Numbered from the stretch's first letter, positions 33,180-42,392 are shown. The stretch is 64,000 nt of DNA from an uncultured Candidatus Melainabacteria bacterium (GCA_934692295.1 CAKUTL010000002.1:1-64000); one strand, 5' to 3'. The notes: generated from the letters alone by a model not told the origin. Made by a program: numbers and translations.

Positions 33180-35828
33180 ATGGCAGCAATAAAAATTGAA
33201 GATTTACCTACCGTATATGATGCAAAAGATACAGAGGAAAGTATCTATAAATTTTGGGAAGATAATGGATTTTTCAAGGCCGATGCAAAAAGTCCTAAGA
33301 AACCATTTTCAATTGTAATTCCGCCTCCAAATGTAACAGGGGTATTACATATGGGACACGCATTGGATGAAACATTACAAGATATTCTTGTCCGATATCA
33401 TAGAATGAGCGGATATGAAACACTTTGGGTTCCGGGTACTGACCATGCAGGTCTTGCCACTCAAAATGTAGTAGAACGTCAACTTGCAAAAGAAGGTTTG
33501 ACTCGTCATGATTTAGGACGTGAAAAATTTGTAGAAAAAACTTGGGAATGGACTAATGACCATAAGGGCAGAATCTTAGACCAAATGAAACGTTTAGGTG
33601 CTTCTTTTGACCGTTCAAGAGAAAGATTTACTTTTGATAAAGGATGTTCTGATGCCGTAAAAGAAGTTTTTGTAAAACTTTATGAAAAAGGGCTAATCTA
33701 CAAAGGTTCATACATTGTAAACTGGTGTCCAAGATGTAACAGTGCGATTTCTGATGTTGAAACTGAATATGTTACTGAAGAAGGACATATGTGGGAAATT
33801 TCTTACCCATTGAAAGGTGAATCAGGTGCAATAATCGTTGCAACTACTCGTCCTGAAACAATTTTTGGTGATGTAGCGATTGCTGTTCATCCATCTGATC
33901 ATAAGTATTCAGAACTTGTAGGTAAAACTGTTGTTATTCCTTTGACAGGAAGAGAAATTCCAATTATCGCTGACGATTATGTAGATAAATCATTTGGTAC
34001 TGGTGCAGTAAAAATTACTCCTGCCCATGACCCTAATGATTTTGAAGTTGGTAAACGCCATAATTTAAAACCTATTTGGGTTATTGATGGTGAAGGAAAA
34101 ATGAAGGCTTGCGGCGAGGTTCCTTCTAATCTTCACGGGCTTGATAGATATGACGCTCGTAAACAAATTGTCAAAATGTTAGAAGATAATCATTCTCTTC
34201 TTCGTGTAAGAGATCATGAACATAATGTTGGTAAATGCCAACGTTGTGGAACAACAATTGAACCATTACTTTCTGAGCAATGGTTTGTAAAAATGAAACC
34301 TCTTGCAAAAGAAGCAATTGCAGCAGTAAAAGACGGAAGAATTAAATTTATTCCAGAACGTTGGGAAAAGAATTATCTTGGCTGGATGGGAAATATCAGA
34401 GATTGGTGTATTTCCCGTCAAATTTGGTGGGGACATCAAATTCCTGCTTATTATAACAATGAAACAGGGGAAATGGTTGTAGCAAAAGAAAATCCGGATC
34501 CTTCTAAATATACTCAAGATTCTGATTGTTTGGATACTTGGTTCTCTTCAGGTTTGTGGCCTTTCTCAACAATGGGATTTCCAAATAGTGAAACAGATGA
34601 TTATAAAAAGTTCTATCCAACATCTGTTCTTGTAACCGGTTTTGATATTATTTTCTTCTGGGTTGCAAGAATGATTACAATGGGCTTGGAATTCACAGGC
34701 AAAGCTCCATTTTCAACTGTTTATATCCACGGTTTAATTCGTGATGAAAAAGGACAAAAAATGTCTAAATCTAAAGGTAATACAATTGACCCTGTTACTA
34801 TTATTGACAAGTATGGTTGTGATGCTTTGAGATTTACAATGACTTCTCTTTGTACTTACGGTGGTCAAGATATTAAAATTAGTGATGAACGTTTTGAATA
34901 TGGAAGAAACTTTGCCAATAAAATTTGGAATGCTTCACGATTTGTATTAATGAATCTTGACGGTGTTGATAATAATGATGTCGATTTTTCAAAACTTACT
35001 ATTGCTGATAAATGGATTTTAGATAAATTAAATACTGTAGCAAAAGAAGTTAACGAAAATATCGAAAATTATAGAATTGGTGAAACAGCTCATGTTTTAT
35101 ATGATTTCTTCTGGAATTCATATTGCGATTGGTATGTTGAGATTGCTAAAGTTCAATTACAAGACCCTGATTTGAAATTGAATACTCAAAGGGTATTAAG
35201 ATATGTTCTTGATATGTCATTGAGATTACTTCATCCAATAATGCCACATATTACTGAACGAGTATGGCAATTAATTCCTAAAGAAACTGATATAAAAGCT
35301 ATCATGCTTGCTCCTTATCCAGTTTATGAAGACAAATTAGCATTCCCTGTTGAAGCTAAAGAAATGGAATTAGTATTTGAAACTATTAAATCTTTGCGTA
35401 ACGTAAGACAAAGTTTCAATATTCCAATGTCTTTGAAGTTCGATATTGAAATTAGAGCAACAAAAGAAGAAAAACCTGTATTTGAAGCTATTGAAAGCTA
35501 TATTAAACGTATGGCAAAAGTTGAAAATATTTCTTATGCGGATGATTCAACACCTGTTGCTAAAAAATCAGCAAGTGCAGTTGTTTCAGCTTCTAAAATT
35601 GTAATTCCTTTAGAAAACTTGATTGATTTTAATGAAGAAATTGCAAGACAAGAAAAGAAATTAGGTAAACTTCAAAATGAAAGAAAATCATTGGAAGGCA
35701 GAGTTAACAATCCAAAATTTGTTGCAAATGCTCCGGCTGAATTGATTAAACAAACTAGGGATAGAATTGAAGAAATTCTAGTTCAAGAGTCTGCAATTAA
35801 TGAATTGATTGACTCATTGAAAGCATAA
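33180..35828 (+). CDS. valS: Valine-tRNA ligase
   Basis: Charges tRNA-Val; class I synthetase with editing domain. 882 residues from the ATG at 33180, set by AAAGAGAGG upstream (a frame to 33135 adds 15 unrelated residues). HIGH-type motif PPPNVTGVLHMGHA near residue 43, editing-domain TTRPETIFGDVAIAV, KMSKSKGNTIDPV near the end of the Rossmann core, then the anticodon-binding domain and a C-terminal coiled coil (EIARQEKKLGKLQNERKSLE) typical of ValRS. Monocistronic with a strong terminator. Confidence 0.98.
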   Translation: MAAIKIEDLPTVYDAKDTEESIYKFWEDNGFFKADAKSPKKPFSIVIPPPNVTGVLHMGHALDETLQDILVRYHRMSGYETLWVPGTDHAGLATQNVVERQLAKEGLTRHDLGREKFVEKTWEWTNDHKGRILDQMKRLGASFDRSRERFTFDKGCSDAVKEVFVKLYEKGLIYKGSYIVNWCPRCNSAISDVETEYVTEEGHMWEISYPLKGESGAIIVATTRPETIFGDVAIAVHPSDHKYSELVGKTVVIPLTGREIPIIADDYVDKSFGTGAVKITPAHDPNDFEVGKRHNLKPIWVIDGEGKMKACGEVPSNLHGLDRYDARKQIVKMLEDNHSLLRVRDHEHNVGKCQRCGTTIEPLLSEQWFVKMKPLAKEAIAAVKDGRIKFIPERWEKNYLGWMGNIRDWCISRQIWWGHQIPAYYNNETGEMVVAKENPDPSKYTQDSDCLDTWFSSGLWPFSTMGFPNSETDDYKKFYPTSVLVTGFDIIFFWVARMITMGLEFTGKAPFSTVYIHGLIRDEKGQKMSKSKGNTIDPVTIIDKYGCDALRFTMTSLCTYGGQDIKISDERFEYGRNFANKIWNASRFVLMNLDGVDNNDVDFSKLTIADKWILDKLNTVAKEVNENIENYRIGETAHVLYDFFWNSYCDWYVEIAKVQLQDPDLKLNTQRVLRYVLDMSLRLLHPIMPHITERVWQLIPKETDIKAIMLAPYPVYEDKLAFPVEAKEMELVFETIKSLRNVRQSFNIPMSLKFDIEIRATKEEKPVFEAIESYIKRMAKVENISYADDSTPVAKKSASAVVSASKIVIPLENLIDFNEEIARQEKKLGKLQNERKSLEGRVNNPKFVANAPAELIKQTRDRIEEILVQESAINELIDSLKA

Positions 35829-35845
35829 AAATGAAAATAAATTGT

Positions 35846-35886
35846 ATAGAGGTTTTTAACTTTTGTTAAGAACCTCTATTTTTTAT
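35846..35886 (+). terminator. Terminator of valS
   Basis: ATAGAGGTT/AACCTCTAT stem extended by TTAAC/GTTAA, followed by TTTTTT. Confidence 0.9.
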
Positions 35887-35938
35887 CGCAAAAATTCCTT
35901 TTAGGCGTTTTTAAAACAGAAGTAAAAAGGAGAAAAAT

Positions 35939-36190
35939 ATGAAAGTAAACGGATTAGAAGTTGTTAGTAATTTTCCTCGAGTAAATTCAAAATATCAATT
36001 TAATATTAAACCCAATGAAAGAGTAAAAATTGATGTTCATGAAAACTCTTTCAAAATGCTTCACGAAACCAAAAAAGGTGATGAATGGGTAATTTCTGGT
36101 GCGACTGGTGCCAGAGGTCCTATTGAATTTGTAGAAAAACAGTTTTCAAAAGTTATGAAAACTGTCGCTTCTATGATGAAAGAAGCCTAA
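35939..36190 (+). CDS. Small hypothetical protein (83 aa)
   Basis: Not recognised. A strong AAAAAGGAG ribosome binding site (35925-35933 region) precedes the ATG. The protein has a beta-rich N-terminal part (YQFNIKPNERVKIDV, KGDEWVISGATG) and an amphipathic C-terminal helix (EKQFSKVMKTVASMMKEA). No signal peptide. It lies between valS and rpsA with the rpsA promoter starting just after its stop. Confidence 0.7.
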   Translation: MKVNGLEVVSNFPRVNSKYQFNIKPNERVKIDVHENSFKMLHETKKGDEWVISGATGARGPIEFVEKQFSKVMKTVASMMKEA

Positions 36191-36215
36191 AAATATTAAG
36201 TAAAATTTACAAACC

Positions 36216-36244
36216 TTTACATATTGCAAAAAATTTGGTAGTAT
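36216..36244 (+). promoter_or_regulatory. Promoter of rpsA
   Basis: TTTACA (36216-36221), exact 17-base spacer, extended -10 TGgTAGTAT (box 36239-36244); start near 36251, about 40 bases before the ATG. Confidence 0.65.
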
Positions 36245-36290
36245 GTACGTGTATTTAATATATTAGTGTCTATTTGACAGTGGAGTAGTT

Positions 36291-37373
36291 ATGGTTACAA
36301 AAAAGGAAACAATGGATTTTGAAGCTTTGTTGGATAAGTATGATTACAAGTTTCAAAAAGGTGATTTAGTAAAAGGTACAATCTGCGGCTTTGATAGTCA
36401 AGGCGTAATGGTTGACATCGGTGCAAAAACTACAGCAGTAATTCCTACATATGAAGCTGTAGATAAAGGTGAAAATGTAGAAGATAAATTCCAAAAAGGT
36501 CAAGCAGGCGAATTTTTGATTATTCGTGAAGAAGACGAAGATGGTAAATTCTTACTTTCTAAAAAGAAAGTTGATTTTGCTTATGCTTGGAAAGAACTTG
36601 AAAAAGCTAAAGCTGCTGATGAAACAATTCTTGGTACTGTTATCAATGTTGTTAAAGGTGGCGTTCTTGTTGAAGTTTCAGGTGTTAGAGGCTTTATTCC
36701 TTCATCACAACTTAGAACAAGAGAAACTGATGTCGAAGTTGGTTCTAAATTAGAATTAAAAATTTTAACTCTTGATGCTCAACAAAATAATTTCATTCTT
36801 TCAAATAAAAAGGTTTATGAAGATTCCGCAGAAGAAGCAAGAAAAAATATTTTCTCTCAAATTGAACCTGGGCAAGTTGTTAAAGGCGAAGTTGTTAGAA
36901 TTACCGACTTTGGTGCATTTATTGACTTAGGTGGTATTGATGGCTTACTTCCGCTTTCTCAATTGTCTTGGAGATGGATTGATCATCCAACAGATATTTT
37001 GAATGTTGGGGATAAAATTGATGTAGAAGTTATTTCTGTTGATCATGACAAACAAAGAGTTTCATTGAGTTTAAAAAATCTTGAACCGGATCCATGGATT
37101 GAAGCAGAAAAACAAATCAAAGAAGGCGACAAAGTTGAAGGTACTGTTACTAGATTAAAACACTTTGGGGCTTTTGTTGAAGTCTTCCCTGGGGTAGAAG
37201 CATTATTACCACATAATGAAGTTGTTGATTATCAAAATGAATCAAAATCAATTCTTCAAGTTGGAGATAAAATTAGTACTTATATCATCAAATTTAATCC
37301 TGCAGATAAGAGAATTGCATTATCTGTTCATGAAACAAGTTCTAATGCTCCTCAAGAGACTCCGGAAGAATAA
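36291..37373 (+). CDS. rpsA: Ribosomal protein S1 (four S1 domains)
   Basis: Binds mRNA on the 30S subunit and helps initiate on weakly structured leaders. 360 residues with four S1 OB-fold repeats starting near residues 22 (KGDLVKGTICGFDSQGVMVD), 110 (ETILGTVINVVKGGVLVEV), 195 (GQVVKGEVVRITDFGAFIDL) and 280 (GDKVEGTVTRLKHFGAFVEV). This is shorter than the six-domain proteobacterial S1 and near the cyanobacterial/firmicute size. The ATG at 36291 has GGAG about eight bases upstream. Own promoter and terminator. S1 would matter for the many apparently leaderless genes of this window. Confidence 0.93.
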   Translation: MVTKKETMDFEALLDKYDYKFQKGDLVKGTICGFDSQGVMVDIGAKTTAVIPTYEAVDKGENVEDKFQKGQAGEFLIIREEDEDGKFLLSKKKVDFAYAWKELEKAKAADETILGTVINVVKGGVLVEVSGVRGFIPSSQLRTRETDVEVGSKLELKILTLDAQQNNFILSNKKVYEDSAEEARKNIFSQIEPGQVVKGEVVRITDFGAFIDLGGIDGLLPLSQLSWRWIDHPTDILNVGDKIDVEVISVDHDKQRVSLSLKNLEPDPWIEAEKQIKEGDKVEGTVTRLKHFGAFVEVFPGVEALLPHNEVVDYQNESKSILQVGDKISTYIIKFNPADKRIALSVHETSSNAPQETPEE

Positions 37374-37390
37374 GTCTTATAATAATTTAC

Positions 37391-37427
37391 AAAAAGCCTT
37401 CAAGAAAATTCTTGAGGGCTTTTTTAT
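37391..37427 (+). terminator. Terminator of rpsA
   Basis: AAAAAGCCTTCAAG pairs with CTTGAGGGCTTTTT (one G-U/mismatch), ending in a T-run. Confidence 0.88.
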
Positions 37428-37523
37428 TGACTTTTTATACATTATCCTTATAACAATATCATACGTTTAGATGTTTATTACTCTTAGTAAATACTACATA
37501 ATATATTGAGAAAGAGTACAGAC

Positions 37524-38012
37524 ATGCCATTCAGATACAGATTGCAAAAAGTTTTGGATTTCAGAATAAACCAAAAAGAAGAGCAGAGAATGAAAGTTCA
37601 AAAAGCACAACAGGCTGTATTTGAAGCGGAACAAAATATCAAGAAGAATAACCAAGATATTTTGGATACAAAAGCAGGTATGCGTTCAGCGAATCCTATG
37701 ATGTATGAAACTTATGATAATTTTCTTCAGCATCTATGGGCAAAAGCAGAACAACTGGAACAAGTTAGGCAGGATGTTCAAAAAAAACTAGATATTGAAG
37801 TAGAAAAACTCGTAAAATGTGAACAAGCTGTTAAAGTTCTTGAAAAACACAAAGAGAAAAACAAAGAGGCTTATCTAAAAGAAGAAAAAGCCGCAGAATT
37901 AAAACAATTTTCAGAACTCGGTGTAACAAGATTTTTCAAACAAAGTCAAGAAAGAGCCGAGGAAGAAGAAAAAGACATAATGAATCAGTTAAGAAAAATA
38001 GAAGGTAATTAA
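37524..38012 (+). CDS. fliJ: Flagellar FliJ-like export chaperone
   Basis: 162 residues, almost entirely coiled coil. It begins PFRYRLQKVLDFRINQKEEQ, the characteristic FliJ start, and continues as two long charged helices (KAQQAVFEAEQNIKKNNQD, KCEQAVKVLEKHKEKNKEAY). FliJ links the FliI ATPase to the flagellar export gate. I chose the ATG at 37524 rather than the TTG at 37506 because the family begins MPFRF. It is followed after two bases by the fliK-like gene, so these form one unit with the hook gene. FliI and FliH are not in the window. Confidence 0.82.
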   Translation: MPFRYRLQKVLDFRINQKEEQRMKVQKAQQAVFEAEQNIKKNNQDILDTKAGMRSANPMMYETYDNFLQHLWAKAEQLEQVRQDVQKKLDIEVEKLVKCEQAVKVLEKHKEKNKEAYLKEEKAAELKQFSELGVTRFFKQSQERAEEEEKDIMNQLRKIEGN

Positions 38013-38014
38013 CA

Positions 38015-38884
38015 ATGGGTATTGAAGCAACATCATCTTCAGCAACAGTAAGTAGCACAACTTCAACGGCACAAGTTTCCAGTGCATCTAATTCCGATAG
38101 TGCTAAAAAAACTTCTACAGATTCATCTTTTAAAGATGAAATGGATAAAGTGTCTTTAAAAGAAGAAAAAAAGGATTCTAAGGTAGAAGATACAAAATCT
38201 AAAGAGGTTGATAAGGCAAAATCATCTGAAACAAGCAAAAAAGAAACCAAAGAAGATGATGATAATTTAACATTATCTGGGAATGCTGATTATAGTAAGT
38301 ATGGTTCAATGTCTTTGAATGATGCAAATAATATGCTTTCTAATAATATTTTACAAATGATGAATCAAAATGGCTTATCTCAAGTAGATGAGGTTTCGAA
38401 TCTTCAAGGGGCAAGCAGCATTTTTTCTTTTGGTTCTGATAATAGTAATCAAATTAGTTTAACTCAGGATGATGCTCAATTTTTTATCAATTTGACAAAG
38501 ACTGAAGATGTTTCAGGGCAGAATATTGCTTTACAAGCTCAAAATATGATTGCTAATGGTGGTGATTTTGCAGAAGTTGCTCAAAATGCTAAAATTTCTC
38601 AAACTTTATTAAACGCATTAAGCAATGCTCGTGAAACAAATCAGCCACTAAGAATTGATTTTGATCAGAATGTATCTGTAATTTTGAGAATTGGACAAGA
38701 CGGGGCATTATCAGCTCGTTTTATCCCTGGAGATAAGGCTGTAGAGCAGTATTTGAGAAATAATATTGAATCATTAAAAGCTACTTTTAGAGAAAATGAT
38801 TTACCATATTCAGATTTATCATACTCAAATAGTAGTAAGCAACAAAATGAAAGAAGACGTAATAAGCAACAACAAGGAGAGTAA
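38015..38884 (+). CDS. FliK-like flagellar hook-length control protein
   Basis: 289 residues. The first 90 are Ser/Thr/Lys/Asp-rich and low-complexity, as in the secreted N-terminal ruler of FliK. The C-terminal part (about residues 205-275) reads PLRIDFDQNVSVILRIGQDG, then LSARFIPGDKAVEQYLRNN and LKATFRENDLPYSDL, which fits the compact FliK C-terminal switch domain. The tail is Gln/Arg-rich (NERRRNKQQQ). Position between FliJ-like and hook genes supports the call; similarity is by pattern only. GAAGG precedes the ATG. Confidence 0.68.
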   Translation: MGIEATSSSATVSSTTSTAQVSSASNSDSAKKTSTDSSFKDEMDKVSLKEEKKDSKVEDTKSKEVDKAKSSETSKKETKEDDDNLTLSGNADYSKYGSMSLNDANNMLSNNILQMMNQNGLSQVDEVSNLQGASSIFSFGSDNSNQISLTQDDAQFFINLTKTEDVSGQNIALQAQNMIANGGDFAEVAQNAKISQTLLNALSNARETNQPLRIDFDQNVSVILRIGQDGALSARFIPGDKAVEQYLRNNIESLKATFRENDLPYSDLSYSNSSKQQNERRRNKQQQGE

Positions 38885-38890
38885 TAAAAG

Positions 38891-39730
38891 ATGAATGATG
38901 CTTTTATAACTGCAATTAATACACAATATGCAACCGTAAACTGGATTGATGTAATCACAGATAACATGACTAATGTTTACACCCCTGGTTTTAAAGAAAA
39001 GCAAGTTAATTTTAAAACTTTTCTTGGAGGTGCAATAAATGATGATTATGCAAAGAACATGGGACAAGGTAAATCAACTCCTGGTACTTCTAAAGATAAC
39101 GTATTCCTAGAAGGTAAAGGCTTCTTCCTAACTAAAACTCCTGATGGAAAAAGTGTTTATACAAGATTAGGAGAATTTACTTTTGACGGTGAAGGTGTTT
39201 ATCGTGCAAAAAATGGTAACACTGTACAAGGTTATATTTTGAATGATAAGGGTGAAATCATGCAAGGTACGAAGACTATTAGTGCTGATTTATACCAACA
39301 AACATCTCTAAAAGGTGGTGCTTTGGATGTTCCAACAACCAGTATTAAAATGTGGATTGATCCTAACAATGGCAAATATTTAGGGAAATATGATGAATAT
39401 GAAATTAAGAATGACGGGACTATTGTAGGTAAAGCCGAAAATGGTAAAAAAGTTGTTCCATTGTATCGTATAACTACTCGTAATTTTCACAATGCCGCTG
39501 GACTTTATGAATATAAAGATGGTTTATTCTTAGAAACGGAAGAATCCGGCAAGCCTGTTCTTGGTTGCGGTGAAATCCGTTCAGGCCTAATTGAATTGTC
39601 TAATGCTGATTTTAAAGGAAATATTTCATATTATCAAATGGCAAAAATGCAGATGGAAGTTGTAAATAAACTTATTTCTTCTAATAAAGATTTATTACAA
39701 CAGGCAATGCAATTGGTAAGTAGTTCATAA
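38891..39730 (+). CDS. Flagellar hook/rod protein (FlgE/FlgF/FlgG family)
   Basis: 279 residues. The N-terminal helix has the signature NMTNVYTPGFKEKQVNF (the NxANxxTxGFK motif of axial proteins). The middle has VFLEGKGFFLTKTPDGKSVYTRLGEFTFDGEGVYRAKNG..VQGY (written here in pieces), the Flg_bb_rod/hook beta domain. The C-terminus ISYYQMAKMQMEVVNKLISS matches the partner helix. The short length is closer to FlgF/FlgG than to full FlgE, but the FliJ-FliK neighbours suggest a hook role. It starts six bases after the fliK-like stop and ends in a terminator. Confidence 0.85.
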   Translation: MNDAFITAINTQYATVNWIDVITDNMTNVYTPGFKEKQVNFKTFLGGAINDDYAKNMGQGKSTPGTSKDNVFLEGKGFFLTKTPDGKSVYTRLGEFTFDGEGVYRAKNGNTVQGYILNDKGEIMQGTKTISADLYQQTSLKGGALDVPTTSIKMWIDPNNGKYLGKYDEYEIKNDGTIVGKAENGKKVVPLYRITTRNFHNAAGLYEYKDGLFLETEESGKPVLGCGEIRSGLIELSNADFKGNISYYQMAKMQMEVVNKLISSNKDLLQQAMQLVSSS

Positions 39731-39762
39731 TAAAATGTATATAAGTATTAAACTCCATTTTT

Positions 39763-39787
39763 ATAGAGGCTTTATGCCTCTATTTTG
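39763..39787 (+). terminator. Terminator of the flagellar gene set
   Basis: ATAGAGGC/GCCTCTAT stem, five-base loop, followed by TTTG. Confidence 0.7.
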
Positions 39788-39879
39788 TTGTAAAGTTTTT
39801 CTTGTTTCTTTACTTTTCATCTAATAAACGCTAAAATCAAGAAAGATACATAGTTCATAGCTAAAGGAGATGCGTTATT

Positions 39880-40317
39880 GTGGAAAGGTTAAAAATTGCA
39901 ATTGGTTCAGACCATGGTGGTTTTGAATATAAAGAACAAATTTTAAAACATTTACAAGAACAAGGATTTGAGTGTTTTGATGTTGGCACTTATTCTACAG
40001 ACTCTTGTGATTACCCAATAATTGCAAGGAAGGTTACTGAAAAAATTCTTTCTGGAGTTGCTGATAGAGGCATTTTAATTTGTGGCACAGGTATTGGAAT
40101 GTCGATTGTTGCGAATAAGGTTAAAGGTATAAGAGCGGCTCTTTGTGGGGATACATTCTCTGCCAGAGCATCCAGAGCTCATAATAACTCAAATGTACTT
40201 TGTTTAGGTGAACGAGTTATAGGTATTAACTTGGCAATGGATATTGTAGATATTTGGTTAAAATCAGAATTTGAAGGCGGAAGACATCAACGCCGTGTTG
40301 ATATGATGGAAAGTTAG
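39880..40317 (+). CDS. rpiB: Ribose-5-phosphate isomerase B
   Basis: Interconverts ribose 5-phosphate and ribulose 5-phosphate in the pentose phosphate pathway. 145 residues with SDHGGFEYK near residues 10-18, the catalytic Cys in LICGTGIGMSI, and the C-terminal GGRHQRRVDMM segment. The start is GTG at 39880, with AAAGGAGA about 12 bases upstream (a long spacing). First gene of a pair with rsfS, 11 bases apart. It links to the orphan transketolase half at 9.1 kb only by pathway. Confidence 0.96.
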   Translation: MERLKIAIGSDHGGFEYKEQILKHLQEQGFECFDVGTYSTDSCDYPIIARKVTEKILSGVADRGILICGTGIGMSIVANKVKGIRAALCGDTFSARASRAHNNSNVLCLGERVIGINLAMDIVDIWLKSEFEGGRHQRRVDMMES

Positions 40318-40328
40318 AAAGGTATATA

Positions 40329-40724
40329 ATGAGCGAAATAGATTCACATAAATTTGCTTGTGCTATTGCACAATTTTTAGACGATAAATTGGCGAAAGAT
40401 ATTACAATTTTGAATATTAGTAATGTTTCTTCTTTAGCAGATTATTTTGTAATTGCTACAGGTGATTCAACTCCACAGGTAAAGGCGTTGATGGAAACAG
40501 TTAAAGATAGAATCAAAACTGTATTTTCACGATTACCTATTCGTCAGGAAAATGATATGAAAAATCGTTGGAATTTGCTTGATTATGGCGATGTAGTTGT
40601 TCATATTTTACATAAAGAGGAACGTGAAACTTATGCAATTGAAAAATTCTGGAGTCATGCTTATAGCGTTTTAGAAGATGAATGGCGAGAAACAGCTAAA
40701 GAATATAGCGAATACCATAAATAA
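40329..40724 (+). CDS. rsfS: Ribosomal silencing factor RsfS
   Basis: Binds ribosomal protein L14 and blocks subunit joining when nutrients are low. 131 residues, with KDITILNISNVSSLADYFVIATG and GDVVVHILHKEERETYAIEKFW as the family hallmarks. AAAGG upstream of the ATG. Second gene after rpiB, followed by a terminator. Confidence 0.95.
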   Translation: MSEIDSHKFACAIAQFLDDKLAKDITILNISNVSSLADYFVIATGDSTPQVKALMETVKDRIKTVFSRLPIRQENDMKNRWNLLDYGDVVVHILHKEERETYAIEKFWSHAYSVLEDEWRETAKEYSEYHK

Positions 40725-40731
40725 ATTTTTT

Positions 40732-40757
40732 AAAAGTCGGAGAAATCCGGCTTTTAT
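40732..40757 (+). terminator. Terminator of rpiB-rsfS
   Basis: AAAAGtCGG/CCGgCTTTT hairpin with one mismatch, T-rich 3' arm. Confidence 0.7.
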
Positions 40758-40846
40758 ATTTCTTAATATTTAAGCCTAATTGTTAAAGTTTTAAAAAATC
40801 ATTCCGTATATATATTTGTAATAGATAATAACGGGGTGTGTATCAC

Positions 40847-40987
40847 ATGTATGAAGACCTAATAAGAAAGCAGATAATTGTAGAGCTTAAAGATTTAATT
40901 AAAAAGGCAGAAAATATAGATCAAGATAAAGATGCCTATTGTGAATTTATGAAAAGCGTAATTTTAAATACCTATAGCACAAATTAG
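40847..40987 (+). CDS. Small hypothetical protein (46 aa)
   Basis: An ATG at 40847 with GGGG ten bases upstream opens a 46-codon frame in an otherwise empty 309-base gap. The peptide is a charged amphipathic helix (MYEDLIRKQIIVELKDLIKK at the start) followed by a short segment with one Cys. Its balanced composition and lack of low-complexity runs argue for a real gene, but there is no family match. Confidence 0.5.
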   Translation: MYEDLIRKQIIVELKDLIKKAENIDQDKDAYCEFMKSVILNTYSTN

Positions 40988-41033
40988 TCAATTGTGTAAT
41001 GAAAAATTTTGGGAATTCCATTAGATTATAACT

Positions 41034-42392
41034 ATGAAAATTGTTATAATCGGTGGGGTTGCCGCCGGAGCAAAAGCAGCAGCAAAAATTAAAAGACTTT
41101 TACCCGATTCTGAAGTAAGTATTTACACTGATGATACGCATGTATCTTATTCTGCTTGTGGTTTGCCTTATTATATCGAAGGCAATTTTGCGGATTATAC
41201 ATCTTTATTAGTCCGTTCTGTAGAAGAGTTTAATGCTTCAGGAATTGATGTTTATTTAGAATCAAAAGTTGAAAAAATACTTCCCGCTCAACAGCAAGTA
41301 TTAGTTTGTAATAAAAAACATGCATTTTTAGTTGATTATGACAAACTTATTATTGCAACAGGGGCAAGACCAGTTATACCCAATATTGCAGGAGTTAAAG
41401 ATTATAAAAATGTCTATTCTTTGCGAAAAATTGAAGATGGTATTGCAATTCGTAATAAGATGCTTGAGTCAAAACGAGCAGTTGTTATTGGAAGTGGTTT
41501 TATTGGGCTAGAACTCTTAGAAGCATTTGTTAGAAATGGCTTATTTGTTGATTTAGTTGAAAAAAATGATAGAATAATGCCATCATTTGATAGCGATATG
41601 TCAGAGTTGATTCGTCAACGTTTAGATCAATCTAATGATAATAATTTTGAAATTCACACCAGCGAAATTGTAGCGGAAATATTGGGTGAGAATGGCGTTG
41701 CCACAGGTGTTAAAACTCTATCAGGCAAATATATACCAACTGATATTGTAATATTGTCTGTTGGTATAAAACCTAATTCTGAAATCGCAAGAGATGCAGG
41801 TATTGTGATAGGTGATACCGGTGCAATACGTGTAAATAAATTAATGCAAACGTCTATAGAAAATATTTATGCTTGCGGAGATTGTTGTGAAGAAAGACAC
41901 TTAATAAGTGGAAACTATGTTTGGGTTCCTCTTGGTTCTACTGCAAATAAAGAGGGTGAATACGCTGCATTGAATGCAGCTGGTGTGTATTCCGAATTTG
42001 AAGGAGTTTTAGGCTCTTCTGTAACAAGATGTTTAAATACAACAATGTCAATGACTGGATTAACAGAGGCACAAGCCTTAGAATTTGGTTATACGCCGGT
42101 GTTTGCGGTTGTTTCCAAGACTGATAAAGTCGCTTATATGCCAGATGTTGGTGAAATTACATTAAAAGTTATGGCAGATAAAGCATCAGGGTTGCTATTA
42201 GGTGGGCAAGCTGTTGGTTCAATTGGTGCAGATAAAAGAATTAATGCTCTTGCAACAGCCTTATTAGGCCGTTTAACCGTCCAAGAATTTAAAAGGAATG
42301 ACTTAACCTATTCCCCACCTTTTTCGCCTACTATCGACCCATTATTAACGGCCATGAGTATTTTATGTAAGAAAGTATCAAGACCTTGTTAA
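41034..42392 (+). CDS. CoA-disulfide reductase / NADH oxidase-like flavoprotein
   Basis: Pyridine nucleotide-disulfide oxidoreductase with a single redox-active cysteine. 452 residues. FAD motif IIGGVAAGAKAA at the N-terminus, active-site SYSACGLPYY (Cys42), second dinucleotide motif VVIGSGFIGLELLEAF near residue 155, FAD phosphate motif NIYACGDC, and the C-terminal dimerisation domain. Family members reduce CoA disulfide, per/polysulfides or O2; the choice cannot be made by eye. No ribosome binding site; only TATAA-like sequence lies immediately upstream. It overlaps the convergent flavoprotein by four bases. Confidence 0.88.
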   Translation: MKIVIIGGVAAGAKAAAKIKRLLPDSEVSIYTDDTHVSYSACGLPYYIEGNFADYTSLLVRSVEEFNASGIDVYLESKVEKILPAQQQVLVCNKKHAFLVDYDKLIIATGARPVIPNIAGVKDYKNVYSLRKIEDGIAIRNKMLESKRAVVIGSGFIGLELLEAFVRNGLFVDLVEKNDRIMPSFDSDMSELIRQRLDQSNDNNFEIHTSEIVAEILGENGVATGVKTLSGKYIPTDIVILSVGIKPNSEIARDAGIVIGDTGAIRVNKLMQTSIENIYACGDCCEERHLISGNYVWVPLGSTANKEGEYAALNAAGVYSEFEGVLGSSVTRCLNTTMSMTGLTEAQALEFGYTPVFAVVSKTDKVAYMPDVGEITLKVMADKASGLLLGGQAVGSIGADKRINALATALLGRLTVQEFKRNDLTYSPPFSPTIDPLLTAMSILCKKVSRPC

